Shown: in pieces, positions 25,803 through 36,713 of the stretch
Layout: each line of letters starts with the position of its first letter
How positions within the stretch are numbered: position 1 is the stretch's first letter
Assembly (NCBI GenBank): GCA_003255025.1
Contig: QANY01007217.1
Coordinates: 658,629-722,628 of the forward strand
Reading direction: 5' to 3'
DNA: 64,000 nt
Source of the DNA: Datisca glomerata
Taxonomy: Eukaryota; Streptophyta; Magnoliopsida; Cucurbitales; Datiscaceae
Translations under genes and position numbers: made by a program
Notes under the pieces: model-generated
What the model saw: the letters and a program-made list of their open reading frames with translations, nothing else
Told to the model about the DNA's origin: nothing
The model's database searches: none

Positions 25803-27572
25803 GTGGATACAACTAAGACACATGTTGATATTGGATTGGTCCCGGTCGTTTCTAAATTCTTGGATGTTTTTCCTGATGATTTACCGGGACTTCCTCCTCC
25901 TCGAGAGATGGATTTTCATATTGAGTTGGTACCAGGCACTGCCCCTATATCTAAAGCTCCGTATCGCATGGCTCATGCAGAGTTGAAAGAACTTAAAGAT
26001 CAACTTCAAGAATTATTGGATAAGGGTTTCATAAGACCCAGTATTTCACCTTGGGGTGCTCCAGTGTTATTTGTTAAAAAGAAAGATGGATCAATGAGGC
26101 TATGCATTGACTACAGGGAATTCAATAAAGCACTATCAAGAATAAATATCCGTTACCGTGCATTGAGGATTTGTTCGATCAACTTCATGGAGCTTCAGTA
26201 TTCTCTAAGATTGATTTAAGATCAGGATACCATCAGCTCAGGATTCGAAATGAGGATATTTCTAAGACAACGTTTTACACTCGTTATGACCATTACGAGT
26301 TTGTAGTGATGTCGTTTGGATTAACTAACGCTCCAGCAGCTTTTATGGATTTACTGAACATGGTGTTCAAGGAGTACCTGGATTCTTTTGTGATTGTCTT
26401 TATAGATGATATTCTGGTGTACTCTAGATCAGAGGCCGAACATATGAATCATCTGGAATTTTTTGCAAACATTAATGACACACCAGTTATATGCCAAATT
26501 CCAGAAGTGTGAGTTTTGGCTTCAGCAAGTGTCATTCCTTGGTCATGTGGTATATCAAGATGGAATCTCGGTTGACCCGTCTAAGATTGAAGCAGTGCTT
26601 AACTGGCCTCAACCGATAAATGCTAGGGAAGTTCACAGTTTTCTGGGTTTAGCAGGATATTACAGAAGGTTTGTTGAAGGGTTTTCAAAGATTGTTGTCC
26701 CACTTACTCAGTTGACCATAAAGAATGTCACCTTTTCTTGGAGGACCGAGTGTGAGAAATGTTTTCAGAGCCTTAAACAAAAATTAGTGTCAGTACCAGT
26801 GTTGACCATTCCAGATGGTAAAAGCGACTTTATGATATTCAATGATGCTTCTAAAAGAGGGTTAGGTTGCGTTTTGATGCAACAGGGAAAGTTCATAGCA
26901 TATGCATCTCGTCAGCTCAAGCCCTATGAACAGAATTATCCTACCAATGATTTAGAGTTGGCTGCAGTTGTTTATACCCTCAAGATCTGGAGACATTATT
27001 TGTATGGCTGTAAGTGTCAGATTTTCACAGATCATAAGAGCCTTAAGTACCTTTTCACTCAGAAAGAACTTAACATGAGGCAACACTGTTGGTTGGAATT
27101 GGTGAAAGATTATGACTGTGAGATCATTTATCACCCAGGGAAGGAAAATGTAGTGGGTGATGCCTTAAGTCGAAAATCAGCTCATTCAGCAGCTCTTATT
27201 ACTTCTCAAGGACATATTTTGGAGGATTTGGAACGTGCTGAGATTCAAGTGTTGCTAAAGGATACTACAGCACAAATATCCCAGCTCACAATTCAACCAT
27301 CATTACAGCAGCGTATTATTGATGCACAGAACTTAGACTCAGAGTTGCTTCTAACTCGTAGTGAAGTGGGTTTAGACAAAAGGCAAGGGTTTAAACTTAG
27401 TGACGATTCAGCTCTTCACTTTCATGGGAGACTGTGTGTTCTTAAACATGCACTCATTAGGCATGAATTGCTCACAGATGCTCATAGTTCACCATACACT
27501 GTCCACCTTGGTAGTACGAAGATGTGTTACGATTTAAAGTTACATTATTTGGTGGAATGGTATGAAGCGTGA
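25803..27572 (+). pseudogene. Reverse transcriptase and RNase H of the Ty3/Gypsy element, frameshifted
   Basis: Three overlapping frames make up the domain. At 25803-26140 comes [17 protein letters not shown], then [24 protein letters not shown] and CIDYREFN. At 26171-26500 comes [15 protein letters not shown] and the catalytic FIDDILVYS. At 26463-27572 comes [20 protein letters not shown], the RNase H start [29 protein letters not shown], and the tail of the tether to integrase with its HHCC start. Two frameshifts (near 26140 and 26470) break the polyprotein. It would copy element RNA into DNA if intact. Confidence 0.92.
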
Positions 27573-28733
27573 CATTGCTGAATTCGTTTGTAAGTGTTTT
27601 GTGTGTCAGCAGATCAAGGCTCAAAGACAGCGACCATCAGGGGTTTTACAACCTTTAAGTATTCCTGAATGGAAGTGGGAACACGTAACTATGGATTTCG
27701 TTTCGGGGCTACCGAGAACGGTAAAGGGTTTTAACTCCATTTGGGTTCTGGTAGATCGTCTTACCAAGTCTGCACACTTTTTGCTTGGTAAGACTACTTT
27801 TTCAGTTGAGGTTTGGGCTCAGTTATATGTTCGCGAGATTGTTCGACTTCATGGGGTTTCAGTGTCTATAGTGTCAGATCGGGATCCACGGTTCACGTCA
27901 AACTTTTGGCGGAGTCTACAAAAAGCTTTGGGAACCAGTTAAATCAGTACAACTTTTCATCCGCAATCTGATAGGCAATCTGAGTGAACGATTCAGACGT
28001 TAGAATATATGCTTCGAGCTTATGTCTTGGATTTCTCTGGTAGTTGGGACGCACACTTGGCACTCGTGGAGTTTTCTTATAATAACAGTTATCAGGTGAC
28101 GATTGGTATGACTCCATTTGAGGTACTTTATGGAAGGAAATGTCGGTCGCAGGTTCATTGGGATGAAGTTGGCGAACGAAAGCTTTTGGGCCCTGACTTG
28201 GTTCAGTCCATGAATGAAGCTATTCAGAAAATCAGAGATAGAATGAAGACCGCTCAGAGTAAGCAAAAGAGTTACGTAGATGTCAGGAGGAAGGATCTCA
28301 AATTTGAAGTGGGTGATCATGTGTTTCTCAAAGTTGCCCCATTGAAGGGAGTTATGTGTTTTGGTCGCAAGGGGAAGCTGAGTCCCAGATTTATTGGCCC
28401 GTTTAAGATTTTGGATCGTATTGGTCCTTTGGCATACCGACTCGCTTTATCACCAGCTCTTTCAGGTGTTCATAATGTGTTTCACGTCTCGATGCTTCGC
28501 AAATACGTGTCTAACCCAACGCATGTTATTGATTTTGAACCTCTGCAAGTTCATGATGATCTCACTTAGGAGGAGAAGCCAATCAGAGTCCTAGAGCACA
28601 GGAAACAAACTCTTCGTAATAGAACGGTTCAACTAGTCAAGATTCTTTGGAGAAATCATCGGATCGAGGAAGCAACATGGGAACGAGAAGCTGAGATACG
28701 TATCAAGTATCCAGAGTTATTTCTGTAAGGTAT
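27562..28733 (+). pseudogene. Integrase and chromodomain-like tail of the Ty3/Gypsy element
   Basis: The integrase zinc part ends at CKCFVCQQIKA. The core shows IWVLVDRLTKSAHF with its first catalytic Asp and VSIVSDRDPRFTSNFW with the second. A stop at about 27940 and a shift precede the second frame (28009-28569), which holds EFSYNNSYQ, TPFEVLYGRKCRSQ, FIGPFKILDRIGPLAYRL and VFHVSMLRKY. After a TAG at 28567-28569 the reading goes on with RVLEHRKQTLRNRTVQLVKI and EEATWEREAE to a stop near 28727, which resembles a chromodomain. This domain places the element among chromoviruses. Confidence 0.88.
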
Positions 28734-28771
28734 TTTCCTTTCGGGGATGAAAGTTCTTAAGGAGGGGAGAA

Positions 28772-30163
28772 TGTAATACCCAAGTTTTTAATTAAAGGGT
28801 ATTTTTGTAATTTAAAACTCACTCACACCATATTTGCACTTACACCCTAGCCACCCTATTTGTTTCCTTTATGTTCTCTCTTAACCATTTTCCTCAAATC
28901 TCTATTTTGTTATCTTAAGCTAATCCTTATAACCACCTACAATTATCTCTCCCTTTTTATATGATTGGACATCTCTACTTCAACTAGTTCTTCTTCACCA
29001 GTTATCCTCCATTAATCAAGGTCATTAGTTGCTGAATTTAATTCGTAGCGAATCCAGGTAAGTGGATTTACATAATAATTCAGTTCATATGTTATAAGTA
29101 TAGAATATATAATGTGAAATTGTTTTATTATTTCTTTATGTTCAATCTTATGATCAAGTAATTTATTTGTTTTCCTAATTATGATGAAATTATTTACCAT
29201 GTTATGTATGATTATATTTTGAGCTATACATGTATTAGTTATGTGTTTATGTTCATGAACAAGTTATATGTTTACTTATGTATATGTGATAACGTGAATT
29301 ATGAATATTAATTCAAATAAAAAGTGATAAGTAAACAAGAAGTAGACTTAGTCATGTCCCTTGATTATCAAGTAACCAGATTGTTCACGTCATGTTATCA
29401 AGTTATACAGTTGGGTGTCTCCATGTTCATGTTAGCGTCCTTGAGGTTCAGATAACCTTAAGTGACATCAAGTTTCAAGACACCTAATCTGTCATGTTCA
29501 CGTTACAAGTTCAAGTTGTGAAACAGTTCTGACTAGGTTGTTAATCGAGGGATATGTCTAGTCGAATTATGATCAAGTAAGTATAAGTATTGGCATGTAT
29601 AAGTACAAGTTCAAGTTATATGTTAATCATGAAATCGATGTATTGTTATGAGTATTTTATGTGACCTGTGAACGTGTGAAATAAATTTGCATGAGTTATA
29701 TGTTTACATTTATGTCATGTGAAACTCATTAGTATGTGAGTTTACTTACTGAGTATTTTTAATACTCACCCCCCAATAGATGATTGTGTTGCAGATGATG
29801 GCGAACAGCATGAGTGAGGGACTGTCATAGCAAGCAAGCATGATTATGATTTTTAAGTTTAATTATGACTTCTGTTGACTTCAGTTATTTCAGATATTTA
29901 TGAATATTTATTTTTAATCTTTCATGTCATATGGATTTTCGTGCTTCACTTATTTACAGTTTAATGAATCATTTATTTCTGTTTAATGAGTTAATATTAT
30001 TTCAAAATAATTTTTATGTTTCCGCTATTTAAGGTTAAAAATTAGGGCAAAATTAAGTTTTCCGATTTGAGGATTTTCTTAAATTAGGGTTTCAATTGAA
30101 TTGAGAAATTTTTGACTTTTGAAATTTCAAGCATGTTTTACCCTCGGGAATCGGGGCGTTACA
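28772..30163 (+). repeat. 3' LTR of the Ty3/Gypsy element
   Basis: 1392 bases with TG...CA ends, nearly identical to the 5' LTR apart from a few substitutions and three short indels (extra TTAAGC-containing stretch near 28915, one fewer AAGTTC near 29505, extra GACTTCTGTT near 29868). It directly follows the polypurine tract. Confidence 0.95.
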
Positions 30164-30168
30164 ATGTG

Positions 30169-31900
30169 GTTCCACCCGAGTAAAAAATTATGCCCTCCGA
30201 AAATAGACCTGCGCGTGCCACGATACATTTGATCCAAAAATTGAAATAGTGACGAGCTTACTGGACAACAGATTTTAAGAGAAAAAAACTAATTGAATGT
30301 TTCAAGTAGTAAAAAATGACTACTTGAACTCTTCAAATAGTCACATGCTCACTGAAAAAATTGACTGCAGGAATCGAACTGACTATTTAAAGAGTTCAAG
30401 TAGTAAAAAATGAGTACTTGAACTGTTCAAGTAGTCAGTTTGATTCATGCAGCCTGTTATCTAGTGAGTGTGTGCCTACTTGAACCCTTCAAGTAGGAAA
30501 AAATTACTACTTGAACTCCTCAAGTAGTTATTTGTTACTACTTAAACTGTTCAAGTAGTCACAAATTCTCTAGATAAATCACTGTTGGAGACAAAAATGA
30601 CTACTTGAAGGATTCAAGTAGTCTTTTTATTTCATGGAGTGATTTATTCAGAGTGCGTGTGACTGCTTGAAGGGTCGAAGTACTCAAAAAATACTACTTG
30701 AACCCTTCAAGTAGTCAAATTGTTTGTTGGCCTCGGTTTATACAAAGAGCATGTAACTATTTGAAGGGTTCAAATAATATTTTATTTTAATTTTGTTTTA
30801 TGCAGTGATTTATAGAGAGGTATATGACTACTTGAAGGGTTCAAGTAGTAAAAAAATACTACTTAAACCTTTCAAGTAGTCATTTTTATCTCATGTTAGT
30901 GAGCAATCTAGACACAGAAATTGACACCATCCACACAATAATCAATTTTAAACCCCTCGTTAGTTTATAATTACTTGAATTTCAATCAAAAAATATATTT
31001 AATCAATAAACTTATAATCCAAAAAGTGTATAAGAATTCAGAAATGCAGACAACATAAAAGCATGTCTCATTCATGAGCTCAAGTGAACTGAATTACTAT
31101 TATTGGGACAACCAATACAGACTAAATAAATTCTCAAATCTTGATTTTCTTTCCACTCTTAAGCTTTCTTGGAAACCAAAAAGCGAAAAAAGCGAGAAAT
31201 AGAGAAATAAACTAAATTTAAAACCTTTGGGTGCTTGCAATCTGTTAAGAAACAAAATGGGTTACTTGAAAGCATGGAGAAAACGAACTGGAAAACATGA
31301 AGGAAATATGAGGGAAAAAAGAAGAGTGAGGGAGTGGGTATTTTTTTGGAAACCAACGTTCATTTTTTATTTTATTTTTTTACCGTAAAAAATGACTCAA
31401 GTAGTCATAAAGAACTTCTTGAAAGGTTCAAGTAGTCATAAAAAACTACTTGATACCTTCCAATATTCATTAGTGTTTGAGTTGCTGACTGATCAAATAA
31501 AAAATAACTATTTGAAGGGTTCAAATAGTCATAAATAACTACTTGAACCCTTCAAATAGTTATCTAGTGTGTGGGTAGTTGACTGAAAAAACTACTTGTA
31601 GTGTTCAAGTAGTCATAAATAATTACTTGAACCATTTAAATAGTAACTTTGTGTATAAGTGTTGACTGACAAAAAAAATAATTACTTAAAGGGTTCAAAT
31701 AGTCATAAAAAAATACTTGAATCCTTAAAGTAGAAGAAAAAATTTCGTTGAAAAAAAAGAAGAAGAAAAAAATAAAATATTATTAAATTAATTTGAAATG
31801 TGTAATGAGAAAGAAAAAGAAATTATGAGAAGAAATAGATTGTAAGTAATGATGTAAAGTTGATAAAGTAGAGATATAAAATTCTTTGTTTTGAAAAAAG
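30169..31900 (-). mobile_element. Fold-back element, right arm and central part
   Basis: Palindrome units CTACTTGAA..TTCAAGTAG continue after the Ty3/Gypsy element at about 30300-30880 and 31380-31730. The part 31340-31860 is the inverted counterpart of the left arm. The inner arrays use other spacers (GTGATTTAT, TTATCTAGTGAGTG) and are not simple mirror copies. One spacer (GCTTACTGGACAACA near 30253) repeats a left-arm spacer (GTTTACTGGACAATA near 22418) in the same orientation. Between 30900 and 31340 lies non-repetitive DNA with a 65-codon minus-strand frame lacking any known domain. No transposase was recognised, so the element would be non-autonomous. Confidence 0.75.
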
Positions 31901-33496
31901 GTATACATTTAAAAAGGTAAAATTATCAAACAAAAAACCATTACTTTGAGGCAATATTTGGAATAACAAAATAGGAACAAAAAATTAAAAATAAAAACTC
32001 ATTCCAAACTTGAGTTTCTACTTCCTTTTTATTCTACAAAATATCATTTTTACAGGAATGTGGTTACATATTCACATTATTATACAAACATTTAAAAATT
32101 GAAAAGCTTCAAACCATAAAATTAAAGGGTAAGTGAAGTTTTTTTTGGGGGGGGGGGGNNGGGGGGGGGGGTCGTTTTCTTATTATTCATGTTGACTGTG
32201 AACTTTGTGTTTAATGGTTGAAATGTCACAGTTGAGGCCCCCGCATGAAATCTAATGAAAAAACATATTAGATTTGGAACACTTGTGTTAAATTAATGTG
32301 GGACTCTGAAGTACCTTGCAAGTTTTATTTGTTGATCTCTGAAAACGTGAGAATCTGAATACAATCATCGTTTAATTGCGACGTTCATTCATCTAATCAC
32401 TAATTAATCAACATAACTCGCATTCATCTTTTAAAGGGTCTTACCATTATTAGTTAATTAAATTAGCTTGACCCATCTCATCTTTTGTTTTTGATCCATC
32501 TCAATGCATTGTTTGTCGAGAAAAGTAGAAAAACAAAAATTGCATATTTCAAACATTAAAGTTGCTAAATAGCACTTTTATAAATTGTTTAGCAAAAATG
32601 ACCGTGATATCTACTTAAAGATGGGAACATCAATCATTTATGATTTTATTATCATATTATTACATGTAGTATTGTAATAATGTTCTACGCGTAAATCCCG
32701 ATTATTAATGAGTTATGAAGTGTTTAATGTTAGAAAATCTTAATGTAGGCTTACACTAATGTTTTATTAGATTTGATAAAAATAAGTTGATGAATAGTTC
32801 TTAGTCCGTTAAGGCTCAGTTAAATAAGTGATCTAATGGTATTGGACTTAGTATCTCGTAAGAAACAGTCTAGTTTGACAGAATAATGTGAGCTGTATTT
32901 TACTGAAACCTGTGATAGAATGGCTCAGTAAGATTAAATGTTAGTTAGATCATTTCTCTAAACCTTATATATATATATGACGTATATGGAGGCCTTACTT
33001 GCCTTGTCACAAGCTGTCATAAAAAAATGAATTTTAGAAAGGAATATATAATCTCATTATATTATATAACGATTATTGACGCGATAAATCAATCAGTTAC
33101 ACAAATAATGGACCCGATATATGATTAAGGCACTAATCAGCTTTGGGGGAATATAGGGCAAGGGAAGTGTGAAATTAATTAGGAAAAGAAAGAAACAAAA
33201 GAGTTGGCTAAAAAGTCAAGACATGCACAAGCACAATGACTTCCTATCATATTAAGATTTCCCAAGAGATTTTTGTCCCCCACACAAACAAGTCGCCTTC
33301 CCAATGTTTTTTTTCTCACTTACGGACTGTCCTATTTCGATCCATTCTCAAATCTAAATTCAATACATAATATGCAGAAAACAAATAAATAAACTCTGAT
33401 AGGACGTGCAAATTGCAATCAGCGAGAGAGAGAATTTACTACAAAATCGCATCAAAGACCATAATAATCAATTTAATACTTGAAGCTTTGTAAAAT
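31901..33496. other. Intergenic DNA with a poly-G run and an N gap
   Basis: A homopolymer G run interrupted by two N bases (32159-32160) marks a sequencing or assembly uncertainty. No gene or repeat ends recognised elsewhere in this AT-rich stretch. Confidence 0.6.
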
Positions 33497-33832
33497 TGTC
33501 ACTTATTAGCTTAAGTAAACTCAAACTCAATTGATATTATGTGAAGAGATTCAATAAGTATATAAATACAAATAAATACCCACTCATAATCGATGTGGAA
33601 GAACATCTCTTAACACCCCCTCACGCGAAGCATACTATGAGCTGGGCAGGTACAGGCGGAGATAGAGATAGACATAGGCCGAGTCTGAGGCAGGATAAAA
33701 TTAAGCTTTGATTCTATGTCAGATTACAAAACAAAACAAATTGATATTAGATGAAGAAGCCCAACAGATATATAAACACATACATAGCTTCATATACTGT
33801 CAAGGTGGAATAACAATTAACATCCCTTAACA
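33497..33832 (-). mobile_element. TRIM-like miniature LTR element
   Basis: Two related blocks of about 119 and 116 bases (33497-33615 and 33717-33832) each run from TGTCA to TTAACA and share words such as TTGATATTA, GTGAAGA-type and TATATAAA. They flank a 101-base GC-richer centre that starts CCCCCTCACGCGAAG. On minus, the sequence following the 33717 end reads TAGAATCAAAGC, close to the tRNA-Met primer site TGGTATCAGAGC. That arrangement (short LTRs, primer site, no coding region) fits a terminal-repeat retrotransposon in miniature. The two blocks are diverged, no target duplication was found, and no 5S-like sequence was noticed. Confidence 0.55.
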
Positions 33833-35624
33833 ATTAGGAACATTTTTTTATAACACGAACTGATGTTTGAGTGATATGGCTGTCAAATAAAACATATACG
33901 GCTCATATCGCTTGATACAAAAGGACACATGACAACGGATTCTAGGTTTGAAGGGGTAAAAAGCCAAATGTAATAAATGAAACTAAACTATTAGCCATTG
34001 CTCAGTTTTTGTAATGACGTAGTGTATGCTTGAATATATATTTTCACATCTTGACAAATGGTAATAAATAAGTAAATAACAATTGAGTTAGGTTTGAGAA
34101 AAGAAAGGAAAAAAAATTACAAAAATGCCAAAGTCAATGAGAAAATAGAAGTAAAGACTCCAAATTCTTTAAAGAACAATAAAATCTGAAACAGGAATCT
34201 GGGAAAGCTTCAGAATAAAGACTGTTATGTTAATAGTATAATTTACCAGTTGCTGGTACTTGTGCTTCCAATAACTAACAATTATTGGCCAAAAATGAAG
34301 ATGGACTGAGTACTTTTTATTTGATAGATTGAATTTCATTGTCACAGAAAGATGGTAACAAACTGTGGGTGCCTTCCTATGAAAGAATAAGATCGATGAA
34401 ATTTCCTTTTTCCAATCAGTGAATCCTAACCATTCTCAGGTAGATTATATATGTAAATATAATATATACTTATAGTGCTACAATATCTTATTTGGTACGC
34501 CTACATTTTATCTTTTCCTAACTTTCAAAAGTAGCTTTTGGAAATCAATTTTTTATCTTTTCCACTGTTCATATGGTTTTTGAAAAGTTAGTTAAATGAT
34601 CTATCTGTTTGTGTTTGAATAATTTTGAATTTATAAATATTTTTTTTAAATTGAGCTAATAATTTTAACCACATGAAATGAATGACCTTTATACATCTCT
34701 GTCTCTCTCTAGGAGAATGTGAGGGGCTGTTTTGAAGCTGAATATAGAATGAGAGTTGGACACCAACAGTAGATGTGGAATTGGATCTCAACTGTTCAAG
34801 GAGATCTGGACGGTTAAATCAAATGTTAAAAATAAAAAAAATTATTTTTTCAGATCAAATCAGATAAGATAATTCATATTCGTTTAACTATCACGTCTGT
34901 CATTGTAATTTAATCGATAGACAATCCTAATACAAGAAATTGACATATAAAACTTCTATTTGTCTTACATGGGGTAATGTATCTTTTTTCTTTTAGACCC
35001 AAAACTTTAGTTTGATGTGCTACCTTGTCACTCAGTTGGGGAATGAGGTGATTTTGGAGATCTTAACTTAATATTTAGCAAAATTTAAGTTATTAGTTTA
35101 TATCTGCACGATTTTAAGTTCATTAAATTTTTAGTTTTATCTATTAGTATAACCCATCTGAATCGCCCATTAAAAAATGATAGAGATCTGAATTATATTT
35201 CTCAATATATATTGAATATGTAATGCAATATTCCGTTAACCATTTTAGTACTGTGCAAGTCAATTCTGAATACCCATAAAAGCTTTCCACTTCCATAAAA
35301 TCAATCATACATGCCCAACCTTGTCTGATTCTCAAGCTATGCAAATGGCAACCCAAGAAAAAAAAAACAGAGAGAGAGAGCTCAGCAGGTTATCCAACTT
35401 ATTACTGATGCCAAGAAATTCAAGAACAAACGCATATTAGACCAGATATAATAAGCAGAATTGCTGCCTGCTTCTGTTCCGGGAACAAAAGTATTAACAT
35501 TACAAAAACTAAAGATATTTACTTTATTCTAGTAATTATTCGAGCCCAGGTAACAGGAAGATTAACCATCTAAGAAATTAAAACAGAAAGATTGAGACTT
35601 TATTAATTAGAATGATTGGAGAAA
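33833..35624. other. Intergenic DNA downstream of the OVATE family gene
   Basis: AT-rich, without recognisable coding or repeat structure. The last few hundred bases before 35625 should hold the 3' UTR of the minus-strand gene. Confidence 0.5.
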
Positions 35625-36713
35625 TTATTTGACCTTGATGTCTGTTAAATCGAACCAAATCTGCTTGAACACCTTGATAATAACATCATGATACTCGTCA
35701 GAATTCAAAGAAAGATAACAAGCAAGAAGATCTTCCAAATCCTTTGAAGCCCTTATGTTATTCTCCACGATCATCTCCACCATTGATTCTCTGAAATCCC
35801 TCTGTGGATTATAAGACGATTTCATAATCGCAAAGCTATCCGAAAGACTCTTCCTTGAGCTCGTTGATGACACGCTTCTCCTTCCATTCAGCCTCTTGCT
35901 AATGCTCCCTATTTTTGGAGAATTAATCCGAAGCTTCAGTCCTGGTGAATTAACCGAAGATTTCCTCCCTGGACTTGTTGTTCTTTGTTCTTTCACAAAG
36001 ACAGAGCCATTTGCATTCATTTCCTCTGTTTTCGCTGAGCTTCTTTTACCTTTTGTTAGTTGTTTGGCCTCTGTTTTAGCCGCTGATACGTCGTTGGATT
36101 TAGAGGGCTTAGTGATGATTGGAGGAAGTTCAATCTCGGATAAAGAATCAAAAGCATCCACCTTTTCGAATTTCTTGGGCAGAGATTTCTGGTCCACATC
36201 TATAACTGTGACACTGACATCATTAGAAGATGGAATAGTGGTCTGACACCTACAAGAATCTGCTGACAATATCGCATTTCTATCAAATGATGATTCTGTA
36301 TTAAGAAGACGGTCTGTTCTGAATTCAGGCTCATGAAATTCAGCATCTGGAGGGGAGCTATTGAATTCAAGACTGGTCCGGCAGCTACTGCCAGTTGAAG
36401 TCTTAGTGGGTCTTTTCTTGGCACTCTGTTTGGAATTGGATGATTTTCTGGGCATTTCATGGAAATGGGTGTCTGATGATGGTTTTGGTTCAGTGGGAGA
36501 ATTGCGAAATCCATCATCAGTTGGGATAAGGTCTCTAGAAAAGTAGTAAGATTTTCTAGGATGAAGGTAGAGAGGTTGGTCTGGTTTGGAAGAAAGATGG
36601 TTTTTCTTGTTGGTTAGAATGGTGCTTTGGTTTCTGTTTTTTCCCATGTCCTTGAGTTTGTAAAACCAGACATTAGGCATCATATCAGACAGTCTGAACC
36701 TGTATTTACCCAT
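35625..36713 (-). CDS. OVATE family protein (OFP1/2/4-type transcriptional repressor)
   Basis: Single exon, 362 residues. The N-terminus (YRFRLSDMMPNVWFYKLKDM, residues 4-23) is the conserved block found at the start of OFP1/OFP2/OFP4-type proteins. A long Ser/Lys/Arg-rich middle (about 25-300) includes basic stretches (RKSSNSKQSAKKR) that could act as a nuclear signal. The OVATE domain occupies about residues 306-360: DFRESMVEMI, NNIRASKDLEDLLACYLSLN, and IIKVFKQIWFDL. OFPs are plant-specific nuclear/cytoplasmic repressors that bind TALE homeodomain proteins and TRM proteins and shape organ form. The start codon is supported by the conserved block immediately after it. No intron or break is seen. 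Which member of the OFP1/2/4 group it is cannot be decided without a tree. Confidence 0.93.
   Translation of the reverse strand: MGKYRFRLSDMMPNVWFYKLKDMGKNRNQSTILTNKKNHLSSKPDQPLYLHPRKSYYFSRDLIPTDDGFRNSPTEPKPSSDTHFHEMPRKSSNSKQSAKKRPTKTSTGSSCRTSLEFNSSPPDAEFHEPEFRTDRLLNTESSFDRNAILSADSCRCQTTIPSSNDVSVTVIDVDQKSLPKKFEKVDAFDSLSEIELPPIITKPSKSNDVSAAKTEAKQLTKGKRSSAKTEEMNANGSVFVKEQRTTSPGRKSSVNSPGLKLRINSPKIGSISKRLNGRRSVSSTSSRKSLSDSFAIMKSSYNPQRDFRESMVEMIVENNIRASKDLEDLLACYLSLNSDEYHDVIIKVFKQIWFDLTDIKVK

Larger units (their letters stand above)
22738..30168 (+). mobile_element. Ty3/Gypsy chromovirus-type LTR retrotransposon, full length with TSD
   Basis: The element has two LTRs (22743-24105 and 28772-30163) flanked by the 5-bp target duplication ATGTG (22738-22742 and 30164-30168). 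A primer site TGGTATCAAAGC at 24109-24120 is one base from the initiator tRNA-Met site, and a polypurine tract sits at 28759-28771. Internal order is gag, protease, reverse transcriptase, RNase H, integrase, then a chromodomain-like tail, which is the Ty3/Gypsy order and fits the Tekay/Del group. Several frameshifts and stops make it non-autonomous. It lies inside a palindrome-rich fold-back element. Confidence 0.95.

Noticed and set aside
31159..31356. 65-codon minus-strand frame in the centre of the fold-back element
   Set aside because: Phe/Ser-rich, no domain and no similar reading elsewhere in the window; not enough to call a gene.
35896..36546. Open frames on plus across the OVATE family gene
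   Set aside because: They are antisense shadows of a minus-strand gene with clear N-terminal and OVATE motifs.
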